Notes under the pieces: model-generated | What the model was told of the DNA's origin: nothing | The model's database searches: none | The model's input: only the letters and a program-made list of their open reading frames with translations | Position numbers and translations under genes: made by a program | Assembly (NCBI GenBank): GCA_003707065.3 | Contig: PPXM03000001.1 | Span: 930,001 to 994,000, forward strand | Length of the DNA: 64,000 nucleotides | Source: Trigonopsis variabilis | Taxonomy: Eukaryota > Ascomycota > Trigonopsidomycetes > Trigonopsidales > Trigonopsidaceae | Direction of reading: 5' to 3' | Shown: positions 23,252-33,823 of the stretch, piece by piece | Numbering within the stretch: the first letter of the stretch is position 1 | How the letters are laid out: every line of letters begins with the position of its first letter

Positions 23252-23755
23252 TCAAGTAAGTCCAGAAGAACGTCCATCCGCTATCCGCTCTTCGTCGTCA
23301 CCAGATTTCTGAGGAGAGAGAAAGGCCATAGCAGCAACGTTGTCGACATCAGACCCATCAGAACATTCACTTGGGTGGCGATCGGTGCGAGTAATGCGCC
23401 CGTGGGAGTGAATCTTTGGAGAAAACTCCAAAAAGGGATTTTCTTCATCGATCGAGGTAGCTAAGACGGTCATGGAGCTCGTAGACGCTGGGCGGGAAAG
23501 AACGTTAGGCCAAGCGCCAGCTTTTGGAGAAAAAGAATCATAAGAAAGTGTCATAGTTGACGAAGAATAGGAGGATCGGCTTCGATCTTTGTCAGAAGAG
23601 AATTTTTTCGGGATAGGATAAGCCTGTGTTTCCGACTCCTTGGGCAAAGACGAGGAACAGTAATTTGAGTTATTGTCGATTACTTTTTTGTGTCGATCTA
23701 AACGAAAAGCTTCATACTTATTTTGGATCCTAGACAGCAGGCTAAGCGTTGCCAT
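23252..23755 (-). CDS. Hypothetical small protein with fungal RIQNKYE-type N-terminus
   Basis: Single-exon frame of 167 residues starting at an ATG. The first 25 residues (LLSRIQNKYEAFRLDRHKK) resemble the short conserved N-terminal block I recall from many uncharacterised ascomycete proteins with a SRIQNKLELYRLE-like start. The rest is Ser-rich, low in hydrophobic residues and probably disordered. No enzyme motif, signal peptide or membrane segment is visible. It converges on VAC14, 217 nt between stops. Function unknown; a chance ORF cannot be excluded. Confidence 0.55.
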   Translation of the reverse strand: MATLSLLSRIQNKYEAFRLDRHKKVIDNNSNYCSSSLPKESETQAYPIPKKFSSDKDRSRSSYSSSTMTLSYDSFSPKAGAWPNVLSRPASTSSMTVLATSIDEENPFLEFSPKIHSHGRITRTDRHPSECSDGSDVDNVAAMAFLSPQKSGDDEERIADGRSSGLT

Positions 23756-25327
23756 AAATAAGAGGAGATGGAGGCGTTGATATGAAGAACCGGGGTTCTG
23801 TTACCAGGACCTTGGCTGTGCACAAATGATACACATAAAGGTCACAAATGTTTAGAATCGTATTGCAACCCGCACTATTTCACCATCCCTACAGCGGGTT
23901 AAAAAAGGGCCACAAGTTAGATCATCTAATCACGATATTTCGACCTTTGTCTCTCTGCAGTTTGCTTCTAGTTGAGCACAATAATTATATTCATTATATC
24001 TCCTATTATACTTTCTCGGCTGATAACACGGCGTAGACTGGCCGATACCGATCATATGACTGTTCCCAACAGAAAAGATTTAGATCTAATTATACGTTTC
24101 AAATATCCCATTGGAAAAATATACCTAGAAGGCTGAGGAGACGTCAATGGGCGATTTACATATGATCTTTCTTTCTGGTTCTCCTTATCAAGATGTCAAT
24201 TCTATCCAACGTATAATGTCTCCTGCGGGTGTTCCAACATTTTTGCCCATTTACTGAAATCGGTATTCATCCATGATGCTCTTTGAATTTTAAGAAGACC
24301 TATTAAACAGAGATTCATAGTTCAGAGAGCGCTCGATCTTGGTTGAAGAATTCTTTTCACTCAGGTTTCTACAAAAGTGGATAGCTTGCCTTCTCCGACG
24401 ATGAGAAATTTAAATACGACGGATATTCCATGTAGACATTTTTACACAAACACTTAAGTTCGTTAACGGGATATTGCTATCAGATGGTTTATTTGGATTT
24501 TCTCTATCCTCTGTAGCTGCCTCGAGAACGATGGTCCTCATATCGTCCAACACTGTCCCTATGTCCCAGATACGCCGCGCGCGAGAAGACAAAGGCTATA
24601 AATCATGGGCATTCATTGCCTTATTCTTGGCGTCTAACTGGTAAGCTATGCTTGTCAATGCTTGTATTCATCACAACTTCATAGTTTCAATGTTCGCTCA
24701 ACGACTTGACGTCTATTATGTCATTGATGAAGGTATCATGGGGGTGTACGCTCCTGCAGCAACTATCATCTTCTTCCTCCTTGATTCTCCGTAGTATGCT
24801 ATATTTGAACGAGTCCTGGGGCTTTCTAGTTGAGACTGAAATTTGCATCTCCAGTTCTCAAAGCCTATTTCCACACTTTTCAAGACTTGTTTGAGAATTG
24901 TCATCTACTAGGGTACAAGGCATAAGATATACTAACACCTGTGGCTCGTCATTCGAAAGGGAGACACACAAGGTATCGATCTCGACCTTCAATCCACTTC
25001 AATCTAAGAGCTATAATCATCCATTTCACTCGGCACGTTTCATCAGGCCTTTAAACTACCTATGTAACGTACTCTCCCAATTTCTTTCGCGGACAATTTA
25101 CTTAGATTCAAATGGACTTTCTAGATGCCATATATAACGGGGTGCTGTACTACCAGTGCAATTACTAGATAGGTAATTCCCGCACTTATATTAGATGAGA
25201 GTATGATTTCAAGGTACAAACCTGGTATGAAGATCATCCGATAGTGGAAAGACTCATGGCGATGCGCTACAACGAGCGCTGCCTTTTATTTGATTGCTAC
25301 CAGAGAGAGGTCCACCACCCAGCGGCG
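23756..25327. other. Intergenic region, 1.5 kb, nothing recognised
   Basis: Between the hypothetical gene (minus) and IKS1 (plus). Several 60-codon ORFs on both strands (24410-24900) lack motifs and are interrupted. A splice-like block at 24600-24740 could be part of an unrecognised gene, but I could not extend it. AT-rich overall. Confidence 0.35.
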
Positions 25328-27365
25328 ATGTCACTGATTCCTCGGCATGAGCAGAGTCCGGATATCTTGCTGTAAGAAAATGAATTAACATTGCAATTAA
25401 TTTTCAGTCGAGATCCCAAGCGACAAGCCATGGTAAAATATGATGCTCAGTCTGGTAAATTGGTCCTTCACCATGAACCCATTGATGTGAGTTTTGAGGC
25501 AAACACCAATAAATTGGAACCTCTATCTAGACGAAATTCCAGCCCATTTGATATTTGTCCTTTCTGCGGCGGTACAGGAAGAAAGAAGACGCGCGTTAGT
25601 AAGGACGGTCGACCAAGGAGGGACTCCGAAACTCAAAGTCGATACTCTAGAGTATATGTGGACGCAAACTATTTCAAGCTATTAGATTATGACCAGTAAG
25701 ATAGGACCACCTGTAGAATATTGACCGTTTAGGTGTCAAACGGAGTCTTCCTCTTCGTCCTCCTCTTCTTCTCGAAATGGTCCGACATATCATTCGATTT
25801 CGAGCCAGGCCTTTTCCCAAGGATATTTTAAGAAGTAAGCAGTCCTCATTTGTGCCTGACATCAGGTTTTTTGTCCCAAAACGGGAACTGGGCAAGGGCG
25901 CAAGAGGTAGCGTTCAATTGGTTGAGCATGTCCTTGATGGGGTCTCCCTAGGTGAATTCGCCCTAAAAAAGGTACCGATAGGTATGGATCCGGGTGTTAT
26001 ATAACTAATCTACAGGTGATGATCATGGTTGGCTACAACGGGTCTTACGGGAAGTCAATCTTTGTCGAATAACACATCCTAATTTGGTACATTATAATCA
26101 TGTTTGGCTGGAAAACTCCCAAATGACGATATTCGGTCCTCCAGTTCCTTGTGCATTTATTCTCTTAGAAGTATGTGCTTCGTCAGTTGTGGTGCTAAGA
26201 TGTAGTATTGCAATGGTGGATCACTAGAGGATTATGTCTTAAATTTGAGCAAGTCCTTTTCCTCTTCTTCGGGACTGTCTTTGGAAGAAATCCTTTCTTT
26301 CTTCAATGATATGGTCTCAGCAGTGAATTATCTTCATCGAAATGGTATCATTCATAGAGATCTGAAGCCGTCGAATTGCTTGCTCGACATCTCTTCAGGC
26401 ACTTTACCACGGTTGCTTGTAAGTGACTTCGGTGAAGGTCAAATGATCGGTGAACATCGAGCTTCTAGTGGTACCACAGGAACACTTGAATATTGCGCAC
26501 CGGAGATTTTGAGAAGAAACCCTAAAAACAATAGCTACTATGAGTTTTCTCGTGCCTCTGATATGTTTGCTTTAGGAATGATCCTTCATTTCATGTGTTT
26601 TGGTTCCCTGCCATATGCTGATCTCGAGAATTATAATTCTTTGCGACAACAGGTTTCCCGTTATGAAGGCTTTGATCCCGATAGATTTTATCGTCAAGAT
26701 ATCCCCCATGATCTTCTCCGCATTCTTTCACTCCTGTTGTCGCCTGATCCCAAAGATCGTCCATCAGCTCAAGCTATTCTTGAATACCTCGATCAGGGTT
26801 TCCCCGTATGTAGACTGGACTACATTTTCTGACTTCAGCGACGAGATTCAGCTAGTGCAAAGGATTTCAGTCCTTTAGCGGAGAACTGGAGAATCTCTAC
26901 TAGCGATCTGGTACCATTCGATCGTGAGACCCATTTTCTCGATGGCAGTGATTTTCTTAATATCGACCCATCTTTCCCTCTAGAGCGAACAGTCGCCGCG
27001 AATTCTTTAGCCTTGCCTTCGTCTGATCCTGACACTCTCAAGCATGATACCATCAACGCTCCAAGCCGTCGCCGTCTTGATTACTTGCCGCTTGTGAAAC
27101 TGGCGTTATTCGTTGCGAATGTACGTAAACAGAGAAAATGAGAGCTAATGGCAGTTCTGGCTTCTACGGTTCGGACATCTGTCAGATAATCAGACAACTA
27201 TTTTCAGCGCAGTGTCTGGTGTCCTGCTTTTAAGGTAGACATGAGTCTTCGTTTTCTGACAATAGTTCACAAGTAGAGCCTATATTGATTTTATTTACCA
27301 CTATGGTGCTCTATCAGGTGTTCATCTGGTATGGGAATCATGGCTACGCGATCAGCAACCGGTAA
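25328..27365 (+). CDS. IKS1: Iks1-type protein kinase with C-terminal membrane segment
   Basis: Serine/threonine kinase of the fungal Iks1 family; cellular role poorly known. Nine coding exons: 25328-25371, 25408-25695, 25733-25834, 25866-25981, 26016-26170, 26206-26805, 26839-27120, 27155-27234, 27266-27365 (588 residues). An in-frame ATG at 25256 could add 24 residues. The N-terminal part has a CPFCGGTG zinc-knuckle-like motif, then the kinase domain (about 145-395) with ELGKGARGSV, FALKK, IIHRDLKPSNCLLD, SDFGEG and the APEIL segment. Near the C-terminus a hydrophobic stretch (EPILILFTTMVLYQVFIW) suggests a single membrane anchor. The stop is 19 nt from the stop of the convergent Rab5 gene, so the 3' UTRs must overlap. 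Confidence 0.88.
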
Positions 27366-27384
27366 ACTTGATTCGACTCATCCG

Positions 27385-28252
27385 TCAACAGCCACAGCCA
27401 GACGATGCTGCTTCCGACCTGTTCAAATCTACACCCTTTGTAGTTATCCCTCGCTGCCGGCCAGCGGCTTGATCTATCGGAAGTTTCTTGGCTATATGTT
27501 AGAAAGCTTCCCCGTTGAACCATACCTATGGCTGTGAACAGTTCTGTGACGTTCTGGCCTGTCTTGGCGGAAGTTTCAAAGAATAGCAGTCCCGCTTCGT
27601 TTGCATATGCTCTGGCAGTCTATGATTAGTGCAAAAATTGAAGAAATCGTACCTCCGTGTCCACTTGCCGAGATTCCTCGAGATCGAGCTTATTTCCCGC
27701 AAGAGCAATAATAATATTTTCATTCGCTTGTCGTTCTAATTCCTTTACCCACGATTTTGCGCGGTCAAGAGAAGACTAAAGTCAGCAAAGGTTGCCATCA
27801 GAAGAGATCGTACTGCTTGGGTGATATCGTAAACCACTATGGCGCAATTAGCATTCCGATAATACATTGGAGCTAATGACTTGTACCGCTCTTGTCCGGC
27901 AGTATCCCTGTTGTTAGAGATACATCAATCGTGACCATACCAGATCTCAAATTTCACCGTCGTATTGTCATCCAAGTTAACAGTCTGGGTGAGGAAGGCT
28001 GCACCGATGGTTGATTCTCTGAATTCGTCGAATTGATCCTATCAATTAGGCTGCCCTATTTCACAACTTACTTTGACAAAACGGTTAACTAAGGAAGACT
28101 ACGTCAGGTTAGAGTCAATCTATCATCATGACTACCTTGCCAACAGCCGAGTCACCTTGAGTACGTAAGAAGAGGTTTCTAAGAGACATACCTAAGAGGA
28201 CCAGTTTGAATTGTGCGAATCGAGCAGAAGATGAAGAAGGGCGAGAAGACAT
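27385..28252 (-). CDS. VPS21: Rab5-type endosomal GTPase (Vps21/Ypt5)
   Basis: Early-endosome Rab GTPase that recruits tethers and the Vps34 PI3-kinase. Eight minus-strand coding exons: 28192-28252, 28136-28155, 28072-28098, 27941-28038, 27814-27907, 27653-27775, 27526-27619 and 27385-27491, giving 207 residues. All motifs are present: P-loop GDSAVGKSSLV, effector loop with [31 protein letters not shown], and a Gly-Cys-Gly-Cys end for double geranylgeranylation by the BET2 enzyme encoded at the left end of the window. The TIGAAF effector motif is Rab5-specific. The P-loop is split over three exons, including exons of 20 and 27 nt. All introns are GT-AG. Confidence 0.96.
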
Positions 28253-29580
28253 TAGTTGAGTCGCTGACGAGGATTACTGTCAGCAGTAGAGATGGCTAGC
28301 GGCTGTACACCGTCGTATGCATCCTGCGTTTTGACATTTGTGCACTCAGGCGATACATCCCATCTCACGCTGATAAGGGCGACTCTAATCGTCAATCGTC
28401 GATTAGCCAAGAAAGCGTGACCTCTGTTATAGCCCTAAAAAATCGCTAAAATTAAAGCTGAAATACAATAGAGTGTGTGATTTTGAAGTGAACGCTTGAT
28501 TATTCATAGGAAAGAAAGAAGTTGCTGGCTAGTGTCTTGAACGTCTTGTATATCCTTTAGCGAAGATAGATCTGCTGAGATGATTTAAATATTTTCACGT
28601 GATAAATGGGTCGTCTATGAATCTGAGTGTACTGGTATGATACAAAGGCAACTATAAAGAACTCTTGGATTTCTCTGTATGTGTCTTCACGCTCTAGTAG
28701 AAAGCAGACGAAGTCAAGGTCTCTTGCAATCTCTTACATGGACTCGTATGTATTGGGCTGGAAAAAAAAGTTCCGCTCAATAACTATAACAATCGAGCTC
28801 TAAAGTGAACATGTCTTAAAGAGGGCAGACGGTCTCGAAGCGTATTCGAAGTGTATATAAAGCTCCTCCACTACAAGTAACACTTCTATAGAATCTTCAA
28901 ACAATCAACAAGTCCAGAAATATCTATTAGAGTCCGAGAATCTGCTTCTTGAGCTGATCTGTCGTAAACAGATAAGATTGTTAACACAAAAAACGAGACG
29001 TTTCGGGACCAAAATCGATGTAATGTAAAGTCACTATTCAATAAAACGTATACGAAATAGAGATGGTCAGACCAGGGAAAAACTACACTCATCAGTGCTC
29101 TCTTGTACCGTATGGATTGGTTGTCTGGACCCCGCAAGCCAAATTGGATGGGCTACGCAACGGACAGCCCCAAAGGGGCACTGTGCGGCCTTACTCTTTA
29201 CATCCTCCCTCTTTTTCTTTCACGCGCACTAGAGTTAACGTTCGATTGTTTCTACTCGTTTTCGATAAATATTCGGTAGACTTCTTTTATTATAAGGCTT
29301 TCCGCTGATTGACTGGCGCTGAGTGCTCAAGTCTATTTTTAGTAAGGTAGGTTAATATTTTTATTTCTCTCTATTTTCCTCTGTCTCAGCGCGTTTGAGT
29401 TTTCAGACTTGTTCATATTATAATGGAGGGTTGATATCTCTTTTTGTATGCTTTCGGATCCTCCATCTTCGCGATTAAAATGATTTTCGGATGATGGTTT
29501 TCATTACCCGTTACAACGGATAGTCGGCTAACTCTACAGACCGTAAAAACCTTTTCTTTCGTTGAGACTGGTCTTTGAAG
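28253..29580. other. Divergent intergenic region VPS21/FLC
   Basis: About 1.3 kb. It holds an ATCACGTG E-box (CACGTG at 28596-28601), a GC-rich block with GGACAGCCCCAAAGGGGC near 29160-29180 that can fold back on its CCCC/GGGG arms, and pyrimidine-rich sequence before the FLC start. No gene recognised. Confidence 0.4.
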
Positions 29581-31488
29581 ATGAGAGCATTTAATTGTGG
29601 CTCCTTCCTTGCGATTTTATTCACCTTATTGGTCGAGTCGCTCGCGGATGTGAGAAGTTTTACATCCAACTCGTTGACGACCTGTATGGAAAACTCTCAG
29701 TTTTCTTCTTCGCTATTCCGGGTCGTTTATTATCCTGGAAACTATTCACTTACTTATGACGTTACTGCCATTTCGAATTTGGAAGGATATATCACCGCTC
29801 AAGTCACTGCCTATGCCTACGGCATCAAGATCTTGACGGAAACATTGGATCCATGCTCTCTTAAGTTGAGCCAACTGTGTCCTATCACTCCGGGTACATT
29901 TTCTATCACCAGTACTAGTGATATCAGCAGTGCAAAGAGTTCATTGGATAGGCTCCCAGGAATCGCTTACACTATCCCTGATCTCGATGCTCAGATTATT
30001 GTTAAAATCTACAATACGACTCAAGTCGCGTGTGTTCAGGCCAATCTCAGCAATGGCAAGACTGTGTACCAGGCCGGTGTCGGCTGGGCCACTGCCGTGA
30101 TTTCTGGACTTGGCATGTTGACTTCTTCTATTGTCGGCGCTCGAGGATACTCAACTGCTGCTTCCCATATTGCAGTCAATAGTCTCGCCTTGTATGGCTA
30201 TTTTCAAACTATGGCCATCATCAATCTCCAAGCGACTGAGCCTTTGCGACCGATCGTTGCTGCTTGGGGCCAGAACTTTGCTTGGGCTCTTGGAATCATT
30301 AGGGTCCACTTCATGCAAAGTATCTTCCGATGGTATGTTCGAGCAACCGGTGGAACACCCTCTTCGCTCTTGACGGTCTCATCCCTTTCCATTCTGGTCG
30401 AGAGAAAGGTGAAGCGAGCTCTTGATGTTGCGGGCTCGCTGATGAAACGTTATACGGTCTCCGAGTCGGTAAAGACGACCGGATTCGTTTTGAAAGGCAT
30501 TGAAAGGGTCGCTTATTATGCACGAATCGAAATCACTTCCCTTTTCTTGACAGTAATTGTCATGTTTGTCTTCTTCAGTCTGTGCGTTTGCATAGTGATG
30601 GCCATAGCTAAGTTCTCTCTTGATTTTCTTGCTGGACGGGCGATTCGCCAGGATCGGTTTGCCGACTATCGCACGAACTGGGTCAACATTATGAAAGGTA
30701 CAATGTATCGGATGGTTCTCCTTGCCTATCCCCAGGTCTCTCTTTTCTGTCTCTGGCAATTGTACGAGCGAGATTCTCCTGCCTGTATCGTCATTGCTAT
30801 TTGTCTACTTCTTATGACGACTGGCCTTCTTTGTTGGGGCTCCTTCAAGGTCGTCTCTCTAGCCCGGCGATCTATTGGTCTTCACGGTAGCCCTGGCTTT
30901 ATCCTGTTTTCTGATCCTCACGCTCTCAACAGGTGGGGCTTTCTCTATTCACCTTTCCGGGCGGAATGCTACTATTTTGTCATTCCCTTTTTGGTCTACC
31001 ATTTTGTCAAGTCCTGCTTCATTGCCTTTGCTCAGCAATCGGGTAAGACCCAAGGCTTAGCTTTCTTCTTGATAGAGCTTGCCTGGTTCATTATTATCTG
31101 CGTCAAGAAACCGTTCCTCGACAAGAGCACTAATGGGGTTGCTATCGCCATCCAGGTCATTAATACGATTGATGCTTGTCTTTTCCTGTTCTTCTGTGGA
31201 CTTATGACCCAACCTGAGAGTGTCAGCGGTGTTATGGGCGTGATCTACTTTATCCTGAATGCAATCTTCTCCTTGGTTCTTTTGTTAATGATCATTATCT
31301 CCTGTCTGTGGGTCATGTTCTCAAAGAACCCTGACCGCCGATATAAACAAATGAAGGATGATAGGGAATCCTTTATCAAGACGGACAACCGCAATATTGG
31401 TGCTGCAACTGAATTGGACGCCTTAGGAGCAGCAGCAAGAGGTATTGTCAAGGATGAAGATTCGTTTACAAGTGAGCTTCATAAGTAA
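29581..31488 (+). CDS. Fungal TRP-like membrane protein, Flc/Pkd2 family
   Basis: Multispan protein of the flavin-carrier/Pkd2 family, linked to ER or plasma-membrane FAD handling, calcium signalling and wall integrity. Single exon, 635 residues from ATG 29581. A signal peptide (ending near ESLA) is followed by a Cys-containing ML-like extracellular domain (about 25-165) and then about nine membrane helices. The conserved block GVGWATAVISGLGMLTSS with GYFQTMAIINLQA, WGQNFAWALGIIRV and YVRATGGTPSSLL is typical of Flc1-3. The cytoplasmic tail is short (about 40 residues). Whether the main cargo is FAD, heme or calcium cannot be told. Family assignment is firm. Confidence 0.92.
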   Translation: MRAFNCGSFLAILFTLLVESLADVRSFTSNSLTTCMENSQFSSSLFRVVYYPGNYSLTYDVTAISNLEGYITAQVTAYAYGIKILTETLDPCSLKLSQLCPITPGTFSITSTSDISSAKSSLDRLPGIAYTIPDLDAQIIVKIYNTTQVACVQANLSNGKTVYQAGVGWATAVISGLGMLTSSIVGARGYSTAASHIAVNSLALYGYFQTMAIINLQATEPLRPIVAAWGQNFAWALGIIRVHFMQSIFRWYVRATGGTPSSLLTVSSLSILVERKVKRALDVAGSLMKRYTVSESVKTTGFVLKGIERVAYYARIEITSLFLTVIVMFVFFSLCVCIVMAIAKFSLDFLAGRAIRQDRFADYRTNWVNIMKGTMYRMVLLAYPQVSLFCLWQLYERDSPACIVIAICLLLMTTGLLCWGSFKVVSLARRSIGLHGSPGFILFSDPHALNRWGFLYSPFRAECYYFVIPFLVYHFVKSCFIAFAQQSGKTQGLAFFLIELAWFIIICVKKPFLDKSTNGVAIAIQVINTIDACLFLFFCGLMTQPESVSGVMGVIYFILNAIFSLVLLLMIIISCLWVMFSKNPDRRYKQMKDDRESFIKTDNRNIGAATELDALGAAARGIVKDEDSFTSELHK

Positions 31489-32099
31489 TTTCATGATAAT
31501 GTGTCAGCTCTGCTTAAAGTGTCACCTGGTTTTGGACACTCACGAATGTTGAATTTTTTTATGGCGGAGTCTGCTTGAGATCAGAGGGTCGTATCGGTCA
31601 TAAAATCTTTCCTGTTGACTACCTTTCCCTTGTGAACAACCTCTTTTAAGGTTATTTTTCTCATAGACCGAGAAGGCGGGTGAAGTTGTGCCTACGACTT
31701 GGACCGAGCCTTTAGACGGCTGATATTGGAGTTTATAATGAAAACGAGCAAACTGAGGCTGGCCTTGTTTAACTCCGATCAAGGACCGAGACAGATAGCA
31801 TGATACAAAACAATACGAAGATGTTGGTGTCGTTTTTTAAAAGATGTCCTTAGGTTGGACGGTTGATTTCTTGCGGTTTATTCGCAATATGTGTATGAAT
31901 GTGTATAAATAGTATGTTAAAAGAGTTTTGACTTGAACTTAATTAGTAACACTCTGCAATAGCTAGATACGATTTGTTGGATAGTGTATGGTGTAGAAAG
32001 TTTTTAACACTTACGATTCCCTTATGACTGGCTTTCTTTAAGCTTTGGGTACACAGTTGACACAGATAGCGCGTGAGATTGCTCTATGAGACTACCCAA
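31489..32099. other. Spacer between FLC and transposon remnant
   Basis: AT-rich sequence after the FLC stop, with interrupted short ORFs on the minus strand (31540-31782, 32022-32249) without recognisable content. It may include decayed outer parts of the MULE remnant, but no terminal inverted repeat is clear. Confidence 0.35.
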
Positions 32100-32840
32100 A
32101 TCAAGGCACCCTTTGTTGTGCTCACTGGCTGTGCGGTCGCATGCATAGATGCAGTGAAGATGTGCTTTCCTGATGCCGTTTCTCTGCTCTGATTGGAATG
32201 CAAACAAAGCTGTTTTGACAAAATGCAGGCCAACATTTGTCTCCTCCAAACCCAGTCCAGATCAATCCAATCTAGTCACGAGGAAAAATGGAGAGCTTTC
32301 TTCGGCCAGCCATTGGCATTCGCATATTTATTCAGCGGACCAGGCCACTTTTAGGCGGCGTTTACAGGGGCTTGATGAGCGCTGTCTTCCTGTCTATGCG
32401 AGAGAGGTTAAATATCTAAAGTCCACTTGGCTTAACCCGTACAAAGAGAAGCTTGTGAAGGCTTGCGTTGACCAAAACCGCCACTTTGGTGTTGTGACTA
32501 CTTCCCAGTTTGAAGGAATCCACAGCATGCTTAAGGGGTACCTGAAGGCTTCTAACTTGGACCTAGCTTAGAGTGCTATCGATCGGGCGTTAGTGAAGCA
32601 GGTGAATGAGCTTCGCGCAAACAAAGCAAAACAAGAGGTACGTACCCCAATCGAACTCTCAAAAGCCTTATATGGTAGAGTCCAGAGTTTTGTGACCCGT
32701 TATGCCCTACGAAAAGTTGAAGCTCAAAGAAAACGACTTCTTTGTTCGCAGGAACCCCTTGCTCCCTGTACGGACGTGTTTATAAAACACATGAGCTGCC
32801 ATGTGCTCACACTCTTAAGACAGTCATAGAACAAGGAGGT
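32100..32840 (+). mobile_element. Decayed MULE (Mutator-like) DNA transposase fragment
   Basis: Part of a Mutator-like transposase gene. In successive plus-strand frames one reads DAVKMCFPDAVSLL, then DWNANKAVLTKCRPTF, then YAREVKYLKSTWLNPYKEK with FGVVTTSQFEGIHSMLKGYL, and finally ELSKALYGRVQSF. These follow the order of MULE transposases (the end of the DDE domain with the W-x-x-N-K block and the TTS-x-x-E-x-x-H-x-x-L-K block). The frame breaks at a TGA near 32190 (after VSLL) and again at a TAG near 32569 (after NLDLA), so it is dead. The N-terminal half is not recognisable and I see no target-site duplications. Confidence 0.8.
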
Positions 32841-32929
32841 ATACCCCACCTTGATTGTTTTCACGCCCCACTTCTAGATAAGAGCTGCTAGATCCAGGCA
32901 ACCTGTTTCTAGTACAAGGAGGTCACCAA

Positions 32930-33530
32930 GTTCCTTCGAGGCTGTTGAAGCTATTGGCGGTTTTGGTCAACCCAAGCTTCACTTTATACGGGTCAAGCCA
33001 AGTGGACTTCAGATATTTTACCTCTCTTGCATACAATGGCATCAAGCTCATGTCCCACGTGCTCCTGTGCTCCTGCACGTGGGACATGAGTTGCCTCGCG
33101 AGCGGCAGTGTCATATATAGCAACACTGAGGTAGATGGCGTTTGATTCAGTATCTGTTTAGGCTCAATAAATGCTCGTTTATAGTATCCCGGCAGAAAGT
33201 GTGAGTACATGGCAGCCGTTGAGTTTTAATAAATACACTCGTAAGGTGCTCCGAACATCAAGGATGCACTTGTGTTCTTCATCCGTGATGTTCGGAATAG
33301 CGAGATTCAAAACTTTGCACACCACTATATAGGGCTTTCGAGAGTTCGATAGGAGCGCGAGACTGCTGCTTCGCTTTGTTTGCACGATGAGAAGTAGCTT
33401 GTTGTTTGACTAAGGCCCGATTGATAGCGCTTCAAGCTATAGAGAATCCAAGTTATAGGTCTTGCAGTTTTGCGTACCAATGTTTGTTGTACCGCTACAA
33501 GGCCGTCCACCTAGGCAAACCCTAGGCGCC
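32930..33530 (-). mobile_element. Second MULE fragment, inverted and rearranged
   Basis: On the minus strand the same peptide landmarks recur: ELSKALY-like nucleotides and a GCHVLTL run (about 33180-33400), then YAREVKYLKSTWLDPYK followed by a shortened FNSLEGTW (about 32930-33040). Their order is swapped relative to the plus-strand copy, where YAREVKYLKSTW comes first and SCHVLTL last. So this is either two partial copies next to each other or one copy rearranged after insertion. Nucleotide similarity to the plus-strand fragment remains visible, so the copies are related and not very old. Confidence 0.7.
33047..33090. repeat. Perfect 16-bp inverted repeat with 12-nt loop
   Basis: CTCATGTCCCACGTGC and its exact reverse complement GCACGTGGGACATGAG are separated by 12 bases. 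The pair sits between the two rearranged MULE pieces and can form a strong hairpin. Each arm also contains CACGTG. Confidence 0.85.
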
Positions 33531-33823
33531 CCGCTTCATCTCTTCGATACAACATACAATACATCGCAGTCAAAGATCTTTTCGAATCAGATGTTCGATC
33601 ACGCTTAACAACAAGCTGCTCATGTATGCATAAGGATTTCATTATTCTACTTTACAATGATCACACATTACCGTCTATTCTAACGGACTTAACATTTTCT
33701 CGTTTCCCTTGACCAACCCACCAGTTCTAACAACGATCATTCCCAATCAATCGTCACTTTTATGATATTTAATAGAGCGACTCCATTCAAAGATCAACCC
33801 AGAGAATTCAGACCATCGAGCAA

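Noticed and set aside
30379-30759. Minus-strand ORF of 126 codons opposite the FLC gene
   Set aside because: Lies fully inside a well supported membrane protein gene; shadow frame.
33040-33100. Hairpin as a CRISPR-like or tRNA-like unit
   Set aside because: Single inverted repeat without repeats or spacers; lies within MULE debris in a eukaryotic genome.
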